Positions 16,566 through 25,531 of a stretch of 64,000 bases of DNA are shown piece by piece. Source of the stretch: Pseudomonas koreensis (GTDB lineage Bacteria > Pseudomonadota > Gammaproteobacteria > Pseudomonadales > Pseudomonadaceae); the NCBI RefSeq assembly GCF_012986595.1, contig NZ_JAAQYM010000001.1, forward strand, positions 1-64,000, given 5' to 3'. Position 1 is the first letter of the stretch. Every line of letters starts with the position of its first letter. The translations under genes were made by a program, and so were the position numbers. Under the pieces are notes generated by a model. The model did not search any database. It had not been told where the DNA came from and saw only the letters and a list, made by a program, of their open reading frames with translations.

Positions 16566-19500
16566 ATGTCGTTGTCCACCGGGCTGATCGCCGCCGTCGC
16601 CCTGGCCTATATGGCCATCATGTTCGCCATCGCCTTCTACGGCGACCGTCGCAGCGCGCCGTTGCCGCCGCGGATGCGTGCGTGGGTGTACAGCCTGTCG
16701 CTGGCCGTTTATTGCACCAGCTGGACATTCTTTGGCGCGGTCGGCCAGGCCGCCGAACAGCTGTGGTCATTCCTGCCGATCTACCTCGGGCCGATCCTGT
16801 TGCTGCTGGGCGCGCCGTGGGTCCTGCAGAAAATGGTGATGATCAGCAAACAGGAAAACATCACCTCGATTGCCGACTTCATCGCCGCGCGCTACGGCAA
16901 ATCGCAATCGCTGGCAGTGGTGGTCGCGCTGATCTGCCTGGTCGGCGTGCTGCCTTATATCGCCCTGCAACTCAAAGGCATCGTCCTCGGCGTGAACCTG
17001 TTGATCGGCGCCGGCGCCGACGCCATGGGCACCCGCGCCCAGGACACCGCGCTGATCGTGTCGCTGGTGCTGGCGCTGTTCACCATCGTCTTCGGCACGC
17101 GCAACCTCGACGCCACCGAGCACCACCGGGGCATGGTGCTGGCGATTGCCTTCGAATCGCTGGTCAAACTGTTCGCCTTCCTCGCGGTCGGTGCCTTCGT
17201 CACCTTCGGCCTCTACGACGGTTTCGACGACCTGTTCAATCAGGCCATGCTCGCGCCACGGCTTGAGGAATACTGGAAAGAAACCATCAACTGGCCATCG
17301 ATGGTGGTGCAGACCGGGGTGGCGATGATGGCGATCATCTGCCTGCCACGGCAGTTTCACGTCACGGTGGTGGAGAACATCGACCCGCAGGACCTGCGCC
17401 TGGCCAAGTGGGTGTTCCCGGCCTACCTCGCCTTGGCCGCATTGTTCGTGGTGCCGATCGCCCTGGCCGGTCAGATGATGCTGCCGAGTCATGTGCTGCC
17501 CGACTCGTTCGTGATCAGCCTGCCGCTGGCCCAGGCCCATCCGGCCTTGGCGCTGCTGGCGTTTATCGGGGGCGCGTCGGCGGCCACCGGCATGGTCATC
17601 GTCGCCAGCGTGGCGCTGTCGACCATGGTCTCCAACGACATGCTGTTGCCGTGGCTGCTGCGGCGCAACAACGCCGAGCGGCCGTTCGAAGTGTTCCGCC
17701 AGTGGATGCTCTCGGTGCGTCGCGTGAGCATTGTGCTGATTCTGCTGCTGGCCTACGTCAGCTACCGTTTGCTCGGCTCCACCGCGAGCCTGGCGACCAT
17801 CGGCCAGATCGCCTTCGCTGCCGTCACCCAGCTGGCCCCGGCGATGCTTGGCGCGCTGTACTGGAAACAGGCCAACCGCCGTGGGGTTTTCGCCGGTCTG
17901 GCCGCCGGCACGTTCCTCTGGTTCTACACGCTGATCCTGCCGATTGCCGCCCACAGTCTCGGCTGGTCGCTGAGCACTTTCCCCGGGCTGGCGTGGCTGC
18001 ACAGCAACCCGCTGAACCTGCCGATCACCCCGCTGACCCAAGGCGTGGTGCTGTCGCTGGCGGGCAACTTCACCCTGTTCGCCTGGGTCTCGGTGCTGTC
18101 GCGCACGCGGGTCTCGGAACACTGGCAGGCCGGGCGCTTCATCGGTCAGGAAATCAGCGCCCGGCCGAGTGCACGCTCGATGCTCGCCGTGCAGATCGAC
18201 GATTTGCTGCAGCTGGCGGCGCGGTTCGTCGGTGAAGAACGTGCGCGGCAGAGCTTCATTCGTTTCGCCTACCGGCAGGGCAAGGGCTTCAACCCGAACC
18301 AGAACGCCGACGGCGAATGGATCGCCCACACCGAACGCTTGCTGGCCGGCGTGCTCGGCGCGTCTTCCACGCGGGCGGTGGTAAAAGCGGCGATTGAAGG
18401 TCGGGAAATGCAGCTCGAGGACGTGGTGCGCATCGCCGACGAAGCCTCGGAAGTCCTGCAGTTCAACCGTGCCCTGCTGCAAGGCGCGATCGAGAACATC
18501 ACCCAAGGCATCAGCGTGGTCGACCAGTCACTGAAACTGGTGGCCTGGAACCGCCGTTATCTGGAGCTGTTCAACTACCCGGACGGCTTGATCAGCGTTG
18601 GCCGGCCGATTGCCGACATCATTCGCTACAACGCCGAACGCGGCCTGTGCGGCCCCGGCGAGGCGGAGGTCCACGTCGCCCGGCGCCTGCACTGGATGCG
18701 TCAGGGCCGTGCGCATACCTCGGAACGCTTGTTCCCCAACGGCCGGGTGATCGAGTTAATCGGCAACCCGATGCCCGGCGGCGGCTTCGTCATGAGTTTC
18801 ACTGACATCACCGCATTCCGCGAAGCCGAGCAGGCACTGACCGAGGCCAACGAAGGGCTGGAGCAACGGGTCAGCGAGCGCACGCAAGAGCTGTCGCAGC
18901 TCAACGTCGCGCTGACCGAGGCCAAGGGCCATGCCGAGGCTGCCAACCAGTCGAAAACCCGCTTCCTCGCGGCGGTCAGCCATGACCTGATGCAGCCGCT
19001 GAACGCCGCGCGCCTGTTCTCCGCCGCCCTCTCCCATCAGGACGACGGTTTGAGCAGCGAGGCGCAGCAACTGGTACAACACCTCGACAGTTCACTGCGT
19101 TCGGCAGAAGACCTGATCAGCGACCTGCTGGATATTTCCCGCCTGGAAAACGGCAAGATCAACCCCGATCGCAAGCCGTTCGCGCTCAATGAGCTGTTCG
19201 ATACCCTCGGCGCCGAATTCAAGGCGCTGGCGCAGGAGCAAGGCCTGACCTTCCGTGTGCGTGGCAGCCAATTGCGTATCGACAGCGACATCAAATTGCT
19301 GCGGCGGATTCTGCAGAACTTCCTCACCAACGCCTTCCGCTACGCCAAGGGACCGGTGCTGCTGGGCGTGCGCCGACGCGGCGGCGAACTGTGCCTGGAA
19401 GTGTGGGATCGCGGGCCGGGCATTCCGGAAGACAAGCAGCAAGTGATTTTCGAGGAATTCAAACGCCTCGACAGCCATCAGACCCGTGCCGAAAAAGGCC

Positions 19501-20036
19501 TCGGCCTCGGTCTGGCGATTGCCGACGGTTTGTGTCGAGTGCTGGGCCACACTTTGCGCGTACGTTCGTGGCCAGGGCGCGGCAGCGTATTCAGCGTCAG
19601 CGTACCGCTGGCCCGGGCGCAGTCGGTGCCGGCGAACGCCGCAGTCGAGTTGAACGGCAAGTTGCTCAGTGGTGCGCAGGTGCTGTGCATCGATAATGAA
19701 GACAGCATTCTGATCGGCATGAACAGCCTGCTGAGCCGCTGGGGCTGTCAGGTGTGGACGGCGCGCAACCGCGAGGAGTGCGCGGCGTTGCTCAGCGACG
19801 GCGTGCGGCCGCAACTGGCATTGGTCGACTATCACCTCGACCATGGCGACACCGGAACGGAACTTATGGCGTGGCTGCGTACCACTCTGGGAGAGCCGGT
19901 GCCGGGGGTGGTAATCAGCGCCGATGGTCGCCCGGAGACCGTGGCGCAGGTGCACGCGGCGGGGCTGGATTACCTGGCCAAACCGGTGAAACCGGCGGCA
20001 TTGCGGGCGTTGTTGAGTCGGTATGTGCCGTTGTAA
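16566..20036 (+). CDS. transporter-like hybrid sensor histidine kinase/response regulator
   Basis: 1156 aa starting at ATG 16566 behind GGGAG. Residues 1 to about 500 are a sodium:solute symporter (SSF) fold with about 13 helices (AVYCTSWTFFGAVGQ, SIADFIAARYGKS). Then come a linker, a PAS domain (about 640-750, ENITQGISVVDQSLKLVAWN), a coiled coil, and HisKA with the phospho-acceptor His806 in AAVSHDLMQPLNAAR. The HATPase domain follows (NFLTNAFRYAK, DRGPGIPE, GLGLGLAIA), then a C-terminal receiver with Asp1088 in ALVDYHLD. The architecture resembles CbrA with an added receiver, and the C-terminal half resembles NahK-type kinases. The symporter domain may sense or move the signal solute. No output regulator gene is adjacent. 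Confidence 0.92.
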   Translation: MSLSTGLIAAVALAYMAIMFAIAFYGDRRSAPLPPRMRAWVYSLSLAVYCTSWTFFGAVGQAAEQLWSFLPIYLGPILLLLGAPWVLQKMVMISKQENITSIADFIAARYGKSQSLAVVVALICLVGVLPYIALQLKGIVLGVNLLIGAGADAMGTRAQDTALIVSLVLALFTIVFGTRNLDATEHHRGMVLAIAFESLVKLFAFLAVGAFVTFGLYDGFDDLFNQAMLAPRLEEYWKETINWPSMVVQTGVAMMAIICLPRQFHVTVVENIDPQDLRLAKWVFPAYLALAALFVVPIALAGQMMLPSHVLPDSFVISLPLAQAHPALALLAFIGGASAATGMVIVASVALSTMVSNDMLLPWLLRRNNAERPFEVFRQWMLSVRRVSIVLILLLAYVSYRLLGSTASLATIGQIAFAAVTQLAPAMLGALYWKQANRRGVFAGLAAGTFLWFYTLILPIAAHSLGWSLSTFPGLAWLHSNPLNLPITPLTQGVVLSLAGNFTLFAWVSVLSRTRVSEHWQAGRFIGQEISARPSARSMLAVQIDDLLQLAARFVGEERARQSFIRFAYRQGKGFNPNQNADGEWIAHTERLLAGVLGASSTRAVVKAAIEGREMQLEDVVRIADEASEVLQFNRALLQGAIENITQGISVVDQSLKLVAWNRRYLELFNYPDGLISVGRPIADIIRYNAERGLCGPGEAEVHVARRLHWMRQGRAHTSERLFPNGRVIELIGNPMPGGGFVMSFTDITAFREAEQALTEANEGLEQRVSERTQELSQLNVALTEAKGHAEAANQSKTRFLAAVSHDLMQPLNAARLFSAALSHQDDGLSSEAQQLVQHLDSSLRSAEDLISDLLDISRLENGKINPDRKPFALNELFDTLGAEFKALAQEQGLTFRVRGSQLRIDSDIKLLRRILQNFLTNAFRYAKGPVLLGVRRRGGELCLEVWDRGPGIPEDKQQVIFEEFKRLDSHQTRAEKGLGLGLAIADGLCRVLGHTLRVRSWPGRGSVFSVSVPLARAQSVPANAAVELNGKLLSGAQVLCIDNEDSILIGMNSLLSRWGCQVWTARNREECAALLSDGVRPQLALVDYHLDHGDTGTELMAWLRTTLGEPVPGVVISADGRPETVAQVHAAGLDYLAKPVKPAALRALLSRYVPL

Positions 20037-20039
20037 AAG

Positions 20040-20117
20040 CAAAAGATCGCAGCCTTCGGCAGCTCCTACAGGTTGATTACGATTCCAATGTAGGAGCTGC
20101 CGCAGGCTGCGATCTTT
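20040..20117. repeat. REP pair (AAAGATCGCAGCCT..GGCAGCTCCTAC type)
   Basis: Long inverted repeat of about 30 nt per arm containing AAAAGATCGCAGCCT and GCAGCTCCTACA, between convergent genes. A different REP class from the GAGCGAGCCTGCTCGCGA one. Confidence 0.8.
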
Positions 20118-20123
20118 TGATCT

Positions 20124-21602
20124 TCACTCTGGCAGTTCGACCAGCCCATCGACATCAGTCATCGCTCGCTCCAGCAAGTCTGCCGGCAGACTCTTACTCG
20201 CCCGCGCGCCCAGCAGCTTGAGCTGCTCGCTGCGGCTGACCAGATTGCCACGGCCTTCGGTGAGTTTGTTGCGCGCCGAGCTGTAGGCCTTGTCCAGCTG
20301 TTGCAGGCGATTGCCGACCTCGTCCAGATCCTGAATGAACAGCACGAATTTGTCGTACAGCCAGCCGGCCCGCTCGGCGATTTCCCGGGCGTTCTGGCTT
20401 TGCCGCTCTTGCTTCCACAGGCTGTCGATCACCCGCAGGGTCGCCAGCAAGGTGGTCGGGCTGACGATCACGATGTTGCGGTCGAACGCCTCTTGGAACA
20501 GCGACGGCTCGGCTTGCAACGCGGCGGAAAAGGCCGCCTCGATCGGTACGAACAGCAAGACGAAATCGAGGCTGTGCAGGCCTTCCAGGCGCTTGTAATC
20601 CTTGCCGGCGAGGCCTTTGACGTGGCTGCGCAGCGACAGCACGTGCTGCTTGATCGCGATCTGGCCGATGCTGTCGTCTTCGGCGGCGACGTACTGCTGA
20701 TAGGCCGTGAGGCTGACCTTGGAATCGACCACCACCTGCTTGTCGCCCGGCAAGTAAATGACCACGTCAGGCTGAAAGCGCTCGCCGTCCGGCCCCTTGA
20801 GGTTGACTTGAGTCTGGTACTCGCGGCCCTTCTCCAGACCTGCGTGTTCCAGCACCCGCTCAAGAATCAGCTCACCCCAGTTGCCTTGGGTTTTCTGGCC
20901 TTTGAGGGCGCGGGTCAGGTTGGTCGCTTCGTCGCTCAGGCGCAGGTTCAGCTGCTGCAGACGCTCCAGCTCCTTGGCCAGCGAGAAACGCTCGCGGGCT
21001 TCGGCCTGATAGCTTTCTTCCACGCGCTTTTCGAAGGACTGGATGCGCTCTTTCAACGGGTCGAGCAACTGCCCGAGGCGTTGCTGGCTGGTTTCGGCGA
21101 AGCGCTGCTCGCGCTCATCGAAGATCTTGCCGGCCAGTTCGGCGAACTGCGCCCGCAACTCGTCGCGCGAGCCTTGCAGGTCGTTGAGGCGTTGTTGATG
21201 GCTTTCCTGCTGCTCGCGCAGTTCGGCATTCAGCGAGGCTGCCTGAGCGTCCAGACGGCGCAGTTCGGCCTCCTTGTTGGCGCGCTCGATGTTCCAGGCG
21301 TGGGACGCATCACGGGCATCATCGCGTTCGATCTGCAGCAACTCGACTTCCCGGCGCAGCGCGGCCAGTTCCGCCTGCTTGGCAGCGTTGGCCTGTGCCA
21401 GGTCGACCGCCTCATCGCGGCTGGCTTCGAGCTGCGCGTTGAGTCCGTCCTGCGCCAATTGCGCCATGGCCAGTCGCTCTTCGAGCAAGGCAACCTCGGC
21501 CTGCGCGTTGCTCGCCCGGCGCTGCAGTTGCCAGGCCAGTGCCAGCAGCGGCAATCCCGCGCCTGCCAGACCGAGCAATACGCTGGTCAAGTCCATAGCC
21601 AT
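20124..21602 (-). CDS. rmuC: DNA recombination protein RmuC
   Basis: 492 aa from ATG 21602, with AGGAG 5 nt upstream (an ATG two codons later is possible). An N-terminal membrane helix (LTSVLLGLAGAGLPLLALAW) is followed by a long coiled coil (about residues 30-210, rich in Glu, Gln, Ala and Leu). A PD-(D/E)XK-like RmuC domain follows (GNWGELILERVLEHAGLEKG, FQPDVVIYLPGDKQVVVDSK, then LDFVLLFVPIEAAFSAAL). RmuC limits inversions at short inverted repeats and is proposed to be a membrane-tethered nuclease. The predicted catalytic Asp/Asp-x-Lys residues sit in PDVVIYL and VVVDSKV. Confidence 0.95.
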   Translation of the reverse strand: MAMDLTSVLLGLAGAGLPLLALAWQLQRRASNAQAEVALLEERLAMAQLAQDGLNAQLEASRDEAVDLAQANAAKQAELAALRREVELLQIERDDARDASHAWNIERANKEAELRRLDAQAASLNAELREQQESHQQRLNDLQGSRDELRAQFAELAGKIFDEREQRFAETSQQRLGQLLDPLKERIQSFEKRVEESYQAEARERFSLAKELERLQQLNLRLSDEATNLTRALKGQKTQGNWGELILERVLEHAGLEKGREYQTQVNLKGPDGERFQPDVVIYLPGDKQVVVDSKVSLTAYQQYVAAEDDSIGQIAIKQHVLSLRSHVKGLAGKDYKRLEGLHSLDFVLLFVPIEAAFSAALQAEPSLFQEAFDRNIVIVSPTTLLATLRVIDSLWKQERQSQNAREIAERAGWLYDKFVLFIQDLDEVGNRLQQLDKAYSSARNKLTEGRGNLVSRSEQLKLLGARASKSLPADLLERAMTDVDGLVELPE

Positions 21603-21663
21603 AGCCACTCCTGCCGATTCGATAAAGCCTGAAGGTTAACCAAGGCGTGGGACGTTGGACAGC

Positions 21664-21987
21664 TCAGTCTTCGAGCAGACCGAGTTCCTGTTGCGCACGT
21701 CGATCACCGGCACGCGCGGCCATACGCAACAGGTCGTGACCGATACGGCGGTCCCGGGCGTTGCCGCATTCCCGGCACATCAACTGACCGAGACGGCTTT
21801 GCGCCGCGACCACGCCTTCGCGTGCCGGCTGTTTGAGCAGGCGTCCCGCCAGGTGCTTGGCATTGCGGCTGTCGCTCAGACGCGGACTGTCGAGCAGCCA
21901 TTCGGCCACGCGCACGGAAAATCGCTTGGGAGAGGTAACACGAGGGTGTTCGGAGGTAACAGGGTCTGATACTGAGCGAAACTTCAT
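21664..21987 (-). CDS. small Sel1-repeat-like protein
   Basis: 107 aa from ATG 21987. A frame extension upstream lacks a good start. The C-terminal 70 residues read as one to two Sel1-like helical repeats (VAAQSRLGQLMCRECGNARD, then LLRMAARAGDRRAQQELGLL). A CREC pair of cysteines is notable but no second pair is present for a zinc site. The N-terminus is basic and without a signal peptide. It lies about 60 nt upstream of rmuC in the same direction, so the two may be co-transcribed. The role is unknown. Confidence 0.7.
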   Translation of the reverse strand: MKFRSVSDPVTSEHPRVTSPKRFSVRVAEWLLDSPRLSDSRNAKHLAGRLLKQPAREGVVAAQSRLGQLMCRECGNARDRRIGHDLLRMAARAGDRRAQQELGLLED

Positions 21988-22094
21988 AAAACACTGTGGG
22001 ACAGATCGGAAGGCGCGCCACTCTACTCTCTTTTTCGTACAGGTAAAGTCGAAAAAAACCCGGCACGCCCGTCCTAGAGCAAGCGCTAGGGACA

Positions 22095-22224
22095 ATCCAC
22101 AGAAGCTGTGGATAACTCAGTGGACAACCGCCCCCGAACCTCCGCAAAGCCTTGTGGAATGGGGCTCGCAGTCAAACTGACGATTTTTTCACCAACAAAA
22201 AAAACCGATGTTTTTCATTGACTT
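22095..22224. repeat. copy B of the dispersed intergenic element with DnaA-box-like hairpin
   Basis: Hairpin ATCCACAG-AAG-CTGTGGAT (22095-22113) followed by AAC, then 100 nt later CATTGACTT (22216-22224), preceded by a TTTTTTCACCAACAAAAAAA-like tract. Same parts, order and spacing as copy A at 3195-3326. It lies upstream of the leftward Sel1-like gene. Confidence 0.6.
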
Positions 22225-22544
22225 AAACTTTTGATACAGGCAGCCATGCGAGTCAGGATTGGTATGACAGCGTGGTTACAGCTTGCGCAACTAATGTGCA
22301 CAAGTACCTGTTACCCGGTTATATGGATGCGCTTTTTCGGGTCGTTTTGCTCCTCAGGCTGGGGACAAGCGGGTTGGCGATGGCCCGGGCTGCACGCTTT
22401 TGTGGCGACGGGTGGCTCCTTTGCGAACGGGCGTGCTCCTCACAGTCAGCCGCGATCCTCGGCGGGAGTGAGCCGGCTCACGATGGGGTCGGTAGTGCCA
22501 GCAGATGGCTCCGCGACCGACTGTAATCTTTTTTGCCGCAGGGT
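22225..22544. other. non-coding stretch without recognisable feature
   Basis: About 320 bases between the repeat element and a rightward promoter. The frames that remain open here have no ribosome site, no family resemblance and unlike-Pseudomonas codon use. I see no tRNA, terminator or mobile-element end. Confidence 0.5.
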
Positions 22545-22573
22545 TTGCAATGCACAGGACGTTCCGTTACTAT
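22545..22573 (+). promoter_or_regulatory. sigma-70-like promoter
   Basis: -35 TTGCAA (22545-22550), exactly 17 nt, -10 TACTAT (22568-22573). It reads toward the 74-aa gene at 22998, which implies a leader of about 420 nt. Confidence 0.6.
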
Positions 22574-22893
22574 CCGCGGCGTTAGTACCAAGCTGAAAGT
22601 CAATTCCGGTCGAACACATCCCCACGGTCAACCTTCTTCCCAGAAGCCCTTCACCGAAAAAAGCGGGAACGACCCCTCGATGGTTTCCAGGTAAATCTTG
22701 CGCCGACACTGCCTTTGAATGAATGCAAAGGGTGTTGCGAAGACCACTTACTCTGACCGAACCAGCCTGCAAATTGATCAGGATCTTCACCCCGGGCCCA
22801 GAACCTTTGCCCTCGATGTGCTGCCTGTCCTCCTAAGTACCTACCTGCCAGCCCAAGCGCGCCAACTAATTAGCGCTTCAAACTGGCTGCTTT

Positions 22894-22943
22894 GTTCCAG
22901 TCGGGTTCTTTGTTCGACCAATGGTGGTCGACATTACTGGAAC
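22894..22943 (+). other. nested hairpin in the leader of the 74-aa gene
   Basis: Outer stem GTTCCAGT (22894-22901) pairs with ACTGGAAC (22936-22943). An inner stem TCGACCA (22914-22920) pairs with TGGTCGA (22925-22931) around ATGG. It ends 55 nt before the start codon and lacks a U-run, so it is not a terminator; it could be a regulatory leader structure. Confidence 0.5.
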
Positions 22944-22997
22944 GTTTTAACGTTGCACGGTTCTTATCCGTGTCATTTGTAGGAACACCTAATAACT

Positions 22998-23222
22998 ATG
23001 TCGACTCAAATCCATACTCAGGATGCCATTCGCACCCTAACCAACGCTTTTGCCCCAATGAACTGCCTGATCATGGCCGCTCGCAAAGGCTGCTTCAGCT
23101 TCACCGTGGTCAATGAACACGGGATTGCTCGCCACAGCGAGCGTCTGTACCCCGATCAATACTCCAGCGCCGAACCGCTGCAGGCCGTGATCGATCGTAC
23201 GCGTCAGGCACTGGTTGCCTGA
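22998..23222 (+). CDS. small conserved-looking protein (74 aa), function unknown
   Basis: 74 aa from ATG 22998 with AGGA about 14 nt upstream, and a strong terminator 25 nt past the stop. The protein is compact and soluble (MSTQIHTQDAIRTLTNAF, then CLIMAARKGCFSFTVVNEHG and YPDQYSSAEPLQAVIDRTRQ). It may be a DUF3509-type Pseudomonas protein, but I am not certain. Codon use matches the genome and the terminator supports a real transcript. A promoter with a long structured leader precedes it. Confidence 0.75.
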   Translation: MSTQIHTQDAIRTLTNAFAPMNCLIMAARKGCFSFTVVNEHGIARHSERLYPDQYSSAEPLQAVIDRTRQALVA

Positions 23223-23244
23223 GAGCCGAAAAGGCTGCAAAAGC

Positions 23245-23274
23245 AAAAGCCCCGCACAAAATGCGGGGCTTTTT
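23245..23274 (+). terminator. terminator of the 74-aa gene
   Basis: AAAGCCCCGCA-CAAAA-TGCGGGGCTTTTTA: 7-bp or longer GC stem followed by five T. Confidence 0.9.
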
Positions 23275-23497
23275 ATTGCCTGATGTTTCGCTTTTAGCCC
23301 TTCACGCCTAAGCACCATCGGATATAACGCTTTTGGCTCGCCGCCGGGAATATTTTAAAAACAGGCCTTTACGTCGCGAATATGACACTACACTTCAACT
23401 CAAGCGGCTTGATCCGCTTCCGGCGAGCCTGAGTCGATCCACCGCTGCCAAGGCCCCCCTTCAGGTTTCGCCGCCCATTACAAGAATCGAGGGCATT

Positions 23498-23980
23498 ATG
23501 GGTATCGCTGCCAGCGAACTGTGTCGCTACGTGATCCGTCCCACACTGATTTATCTGGGACGTCACTGCGCAACGGCCGAATCTCTTCTGCTGGGGATTG
23601 CCGCCAGCCAGTCCGCCCTCGGTTCGGCCCTGCATGACCGCCGTGGCCATGGTCTCTACCGGATCACCGAGCATCGCCACCAAGCCCTTTGGGATCACTA
23701 TCTGGCGCTCGATCCGGAGCGCGCCAGTCTGGTTCGCGGCCTCGCCAGCCAGCATGCTTTTCTCAGCGGTCCGCACCTGGAACTGACCGTCAACCTGCGT
23801 TATGCCACCGCCATCGCCTGGCTGCTGGTCGAAGAACAAAACCCCACCCTCCCCGACGCGACTGATCTGCTGGGTATGGCGCGAATCTGGCGTCAGACCT
23901 TCCAGCCGCAAGGACGTCTGCGCGACTTTACTTATGCCTGGCAAACCTGTGTTTCACCGGTGAATCAGGTCGCGTGTTGA
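23498..23980 (+). CDS. uncharacterised 160-aa protein upstream of fadL
   Basis: Start chosen at ATG 23498 with CGAGGG upstream; a frame extension to 23333 has atypical composition. The protein is helical and soluble-looking (SELCRYVIRPTLIYLGRHCA, SLLLGIAASQSALGSALHDR, ATAIAWLLVEEQNPTLPDA). It carries the pattern ITEHRHQALWDHYLALDPE. The middle resembles small phage-lysin-like or structural proteins found in Pseudomonas genomes, but I do not recognise a firm family. As I recall, an uncharacterised gene also precedes a fadL homologue in P. aeruginosa (PA1289/PA1288), which supports a conserved neighbour relationship. Confidence 0.7.
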   Translation: MGIAASELCRYVIRPTLIYLGRHCATAESLLLGIAASQSALGSALHDRRGHGLYRITEHRHQALWDHYLALDPERASLVRGLASQHAFLSGPHLELTVNLRYATAIAWLLVEEQNPTLPDATDLLGMARIWRQTFQPQGRLRDFTYAWQTCVSPVNQVAC

Positions 23981-24126
23981 CCGGCCAGTTTTACAAGATC
24001 GCTCAACAGGTCGCGAATCTGGTCGGATTGTCCTACAAAACCGCTCTAACTCAAGGCATAGGGACTATAGCGCTGGAACGAAAATGTTGGTAATTTTCGC
24101 CCCGGTGATCACCAGGAGTTCTAATA

Positions 24127-25398
24127 ATGAAAAAAGTAATGCTCAAAACCACCCTTAGCCTCGCCGTTACCATGGCATCCACCCAGATCTTCGCAGCTGG
24201 CTTTGCCATCAACGAACACAGCATCAGCGGGATGGGTACTGGTTACGCTGGGCGATCTTCTTCTGCCGACGACGCAAGCACTGTTTATGGCAACCCTGCC
24301 GGCATGTCGCGCATCACGCGCGAACAAGTCACTGGCGGTGTTGCATTCCTCGATGCCAAGACCGATATCAGCGACGCCAGCTCCAGCCCTAACGGCGGCA
24401 GCAACAAAGGCGACATGGTGCCCTTCACCTCCGTACCTATGGGCTTCTACGTCAAACCGATCGATGAGCATTGGGCATTCGGCCTCGGCGTCTACGTGCC
24501 GTTCGGCCTGATTACCGATTACGAAAAAGGCTTTGCCGGCCGTTACTTCGGCAGCAAGTCCGAAGTACAAGTCATCACCTTCCAGCCAACCGTCAGCTAC
24601 AAGTTCAACGACGTGGTGTCGATCGGTTTCGGTCCGACCATCAACCGTATCGACGGCACACTGGAATCCAACCTGTCGATCACCCAGGCTGCGCCGGACG
24701 GCAAGGTCAAGATCAAGGGTGACGACACCGCGCTGGGCTACAACATCGGCGTGCTGGTACAGGCCACTGACACCACTCGTCTGGGTCTGACCTATCACTC
24801 GAAAGTCGACTACAAGCTCGAAGGCAACACCAAGGTCAACTACGGTGTACTGGGCGCAGTCGGCCTGGGCGCCGAGCAGAAGTACGATGCGTCGCTGAAG
24901 ATCACCACACCTGAATCCGTGGACTTCTCGGTCACCCAGGCGATCAACGACCGCTGGAACGTCTATGCCGGTTCGACCTGGACCCGCTGGAGCCAGCTGA
25001 AAAAGATCACTGTCGAAAACTCCGGCGTGCAGCCGCTGCTGGCCGGTCAGTTCGGCGAGATCACCGAAGAGCAGAACTGGCACGACTCCTGGGCTTACGC
25101 CGTGGGTACTTCGTACCAGCTGAACAAGGAATGGGTATTGCGTACTGGTCTGACCTTCGACCAGTCGCCGACCAACAACGTCGACCGTTCGCCACGCATT
25201 CCAACCGGCGACCGGACCATCTTCAGCATCGGTGCCGGCTGGAGCCCGACCGAAGACCTGACCATCGACGTGGCTTACTCCTACCTGAAAGAAGAGTCGA
25301 TCAAGGTCCACAACCAGAACGATCGTGGCCAGAGCTACGACGCCAAGTATGAAAACTCGGCAAACGGTTTCGGTGTTGGCGCGACTTACCGCTTCTGA
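24127..25398 (+). CDS. outer-membrane long-chain fatty-acid transport protein (FadL/OMPP1/TodX family)
   Basis: 423 aa with a cleavable signal peptide ending ...ASTQIFAAG (cleavage about residue 23). GFAINEHSISGMGTGYAGRS directly after it is the FadL N-terminal plug signature, with NPAGMSRI following. The remainder alternates beta-strands of a 14-strand barrel and ends in YRF, the C-terminal aromatic signal for outer-membrane assembly. It admits hydrophobic compounds such as long-chain fatty acids. AGGAG is 8 nt before ATG. A terminator follows directly. Confidence 0.93.
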   Translation: MKKVMLKTTLSLAVTMASTQIFAAGFAINEHSISGMGTGYAGRSSSADDASTVYGNPAGMSRITREQVTGGVAFLDAKTDISDASSSPNGGSNKGDMVPFTSVPMGFYVKPIDEHWAFGLGVYVPFGLITDYEKGFAGRYFGSKSEVQVITFQPTVSYKFNDVVSIGFGPTINRIDGTLESNLSITQAAPDGKVKIKGDDTALGYNIGVLVQATDTTRLGLTYHSKVDYKLEGNTKVNYGVLGAVGLGAEQKYDASLKITTPESVDFSVTQAINDRWNVYAGSTWTRWSQLKKITVENSGVQPLLAGQFGEITEEQNWHDSWAYAVGTSYQLNKEWVLRTGLTFDQSPTNNVDRSPRIPTGDRTIFSIGAGWSPTEDLTIDVAYSYLKEESIKVHNQNDRGQSYDAKYENSANGFGVGATYRF

Positions 25399-25428
25399 TG
25401 CGGCACGGCGAGGCTAATCCCTCGCCCA

Positions 25429-25470
25429 CAAAAAAGCCCCGCTCTCTTTGCAGAAAGCGGGGCTTTTTTT
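25429..25470 (+). terminator. terminator of the fadL-like gene
   Basis: AAAAAAGCCCCGCT-loop-AGCGGGGCTTTTTTT: GC stem bounded by A- and T-runs, so it may work in both directions between convergent fadL and gpx. Confidence 0.92.
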
Positions 25471-25531
25471 GTGCCTGCATGACCGCCAGCGTGCCGCAGC
25501 TCCTACAGGAACAGGGCAAAGGCATGCATCT

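Noticed and set aside
22231..22982. Short plus-strand ORFs (121 and 87 aa) in the 22-kb gap
   Set aside because: No ribosome site, poor codon usage and no family; the second lies wholly in the leader of the 74-aa gene.
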